A DNA stretch of 9,023 nt from Cytophagales bacterium (GTDB taxonomy: Bacteria > Bacteroidota > Bacteroidia > Cytophagales > Spirosomataceae), in assembly GCA_028868395.1 (NCBI GenBank), contig JAGWUO010000030.1, forward strand, positions 1 through 9,023, written 5' to 3'. The notes beneath the pieces were generated by a model. It was not told the DNA's origin and made no database searches. It worked only from the letters and a program-made list of their open reading frames with translations. Below, in pieces: positions 8,733-9,023 of the stretch. A program made the translations under genes and the position numbers. Numbering within the stretch: position 1 is the first letter of the stretch; each line of letters begins with the position of its first letter.

Positions 8733-9023
8733 TAGTACGCTCTAGAGGCTTTTTCCATGAATCGGGGATATGAGCTAAAATTTCAACCTCTAATGCCTTA
8801 ACAATGGCTTTTCTTGAATAGGAAACAGCATGCACTAGCGCCACCTCTCTAACAGGTTTAGGATCAGGAAGCGCATACACTTTTTCTTTTAACTTAGGAT
8901 CTAAATAATCGACAAACATTTGGGGAATGATTGTTTGGCCAAAACCCTGATCAGCCAAACGCACAATTGTTTCCATACTTCCCGTCTGATATGTCATTTT
9001 TGTACCAATTAAAGGACCAGAGG
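8719..9023 (-). CDS. oxyR: LysR-type regulator, OxyR-like, C-terminal part (cut by window edge)
   Basis: Only the last ~101 codons are in the window. The frame is open without a stop to the right edge, so the ATG at 8995-8997 is an internal Met and not the start. The visible part is the end of a LysR substrate-binding domain: TGSMETIVRLADQGFGQTII lines up with the ATSLETLRNMVAAGSGITLL stretch of E. coli OxyR. PVREVALVHAVSYSR, followed by LAHIPDSW, is the pattern usual in Bacteroidota peroxide regulators. The DNA-binding helix-turn-helix and the redox cysteines that would prove OxyR lie outside. OxyR senses hydrogen peroxide and activates catalase and peroxidase genes. Other LysR regulators share this fold, so the family is firm and the OxyR identity probable. 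The stop (TAG) lies inside the convergent transporter gene. Confidence 0.75.
   Translation of the reverse strand, partial: SGPLIGTKMTYQTGSMETIVRLADQGFGQTIIPQMFVDYLDPKLKEKVYALPDPKPVREVALVHAVSYSRKAIVKALEVEILAHIPDSWKKPLERTIIPI

Noticed and set aside
8740..8747. CTCTAGAG palindrome followed by a short T-run near the end of the transporter gene, as a terminator.
   Set aside because: The palindrome has no loop and only four base pairs per arm, and it lies within the coding region of the OxyR-like gene.

Overview
The window is an ordinary, gene-dense piece of a bacterial chromosome, most likely from a Bacteroidota member of the Cytophagales type. The evidence is the moderate, AT-leaning base composition, the near absence of Shine-Dalgarno sequences in front of the genes, a TAnnTTTG-type promoter element, and protein signatures typical of that phylum, above all the ParC with an HPHGDAS QRDR and a long acidic tail. 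I do not assign a genus. There are seven protein genes and no gene-free stretch longer than about 45 bases. I see no RNA genes, mobile elements, CRISPR arrays or phage genes.

Layout from left to right. ruvC (+) encodes the Holliday-junction resolvase and meets tail-to-tail, with an 8-base overlap, a minus-strand gene for a thioredoxin-fold/six-hairpin protein of the YyaL/SPATA20 (DUF255) family. A 44-base divergent gap (2507-2550) then separates that gene from a rightward cluster of four tightly packed genes. These encode a COG2509-type FAD-dependent dehydrogenase, a NudL-like Nudix CoA pyrophosphatase, topoisomerase IV subunit A (parC) and an MFS transporter of the UMF1/Atg22-like family. 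Gaps within the cluster are 1 base, 11 bases and a 1-base TAATG overlap, so co-transcription is likely. The transporter gene overlaps tail-to-tail by 14 bases with a minus-strand LysR-type regulator that runs off the right edge and resembles the C-terminal part of OxyR.

Functionally the window mixes DNA maintenance (RuvC, ParC) with redox or metabolite housekeeping (CHWC thioredoxin-fold protein, flavoprotein, Nudix hydrolase, OxyR-like regulator) and one transporter. I found no convincing new multi-gene system. The most interesting observation is that ParC ends in a long acidic tail whose last five residues, QLGLF, look like a beta sliding-clamp binding motif. Two gene starts deserve care. 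The YyaL-family gene is best started at the ATG at 2506, not the GTG at 2539. The Nudix gene is best started at the ATG at 4115, not the ATG inside the preceding gene at 4022.
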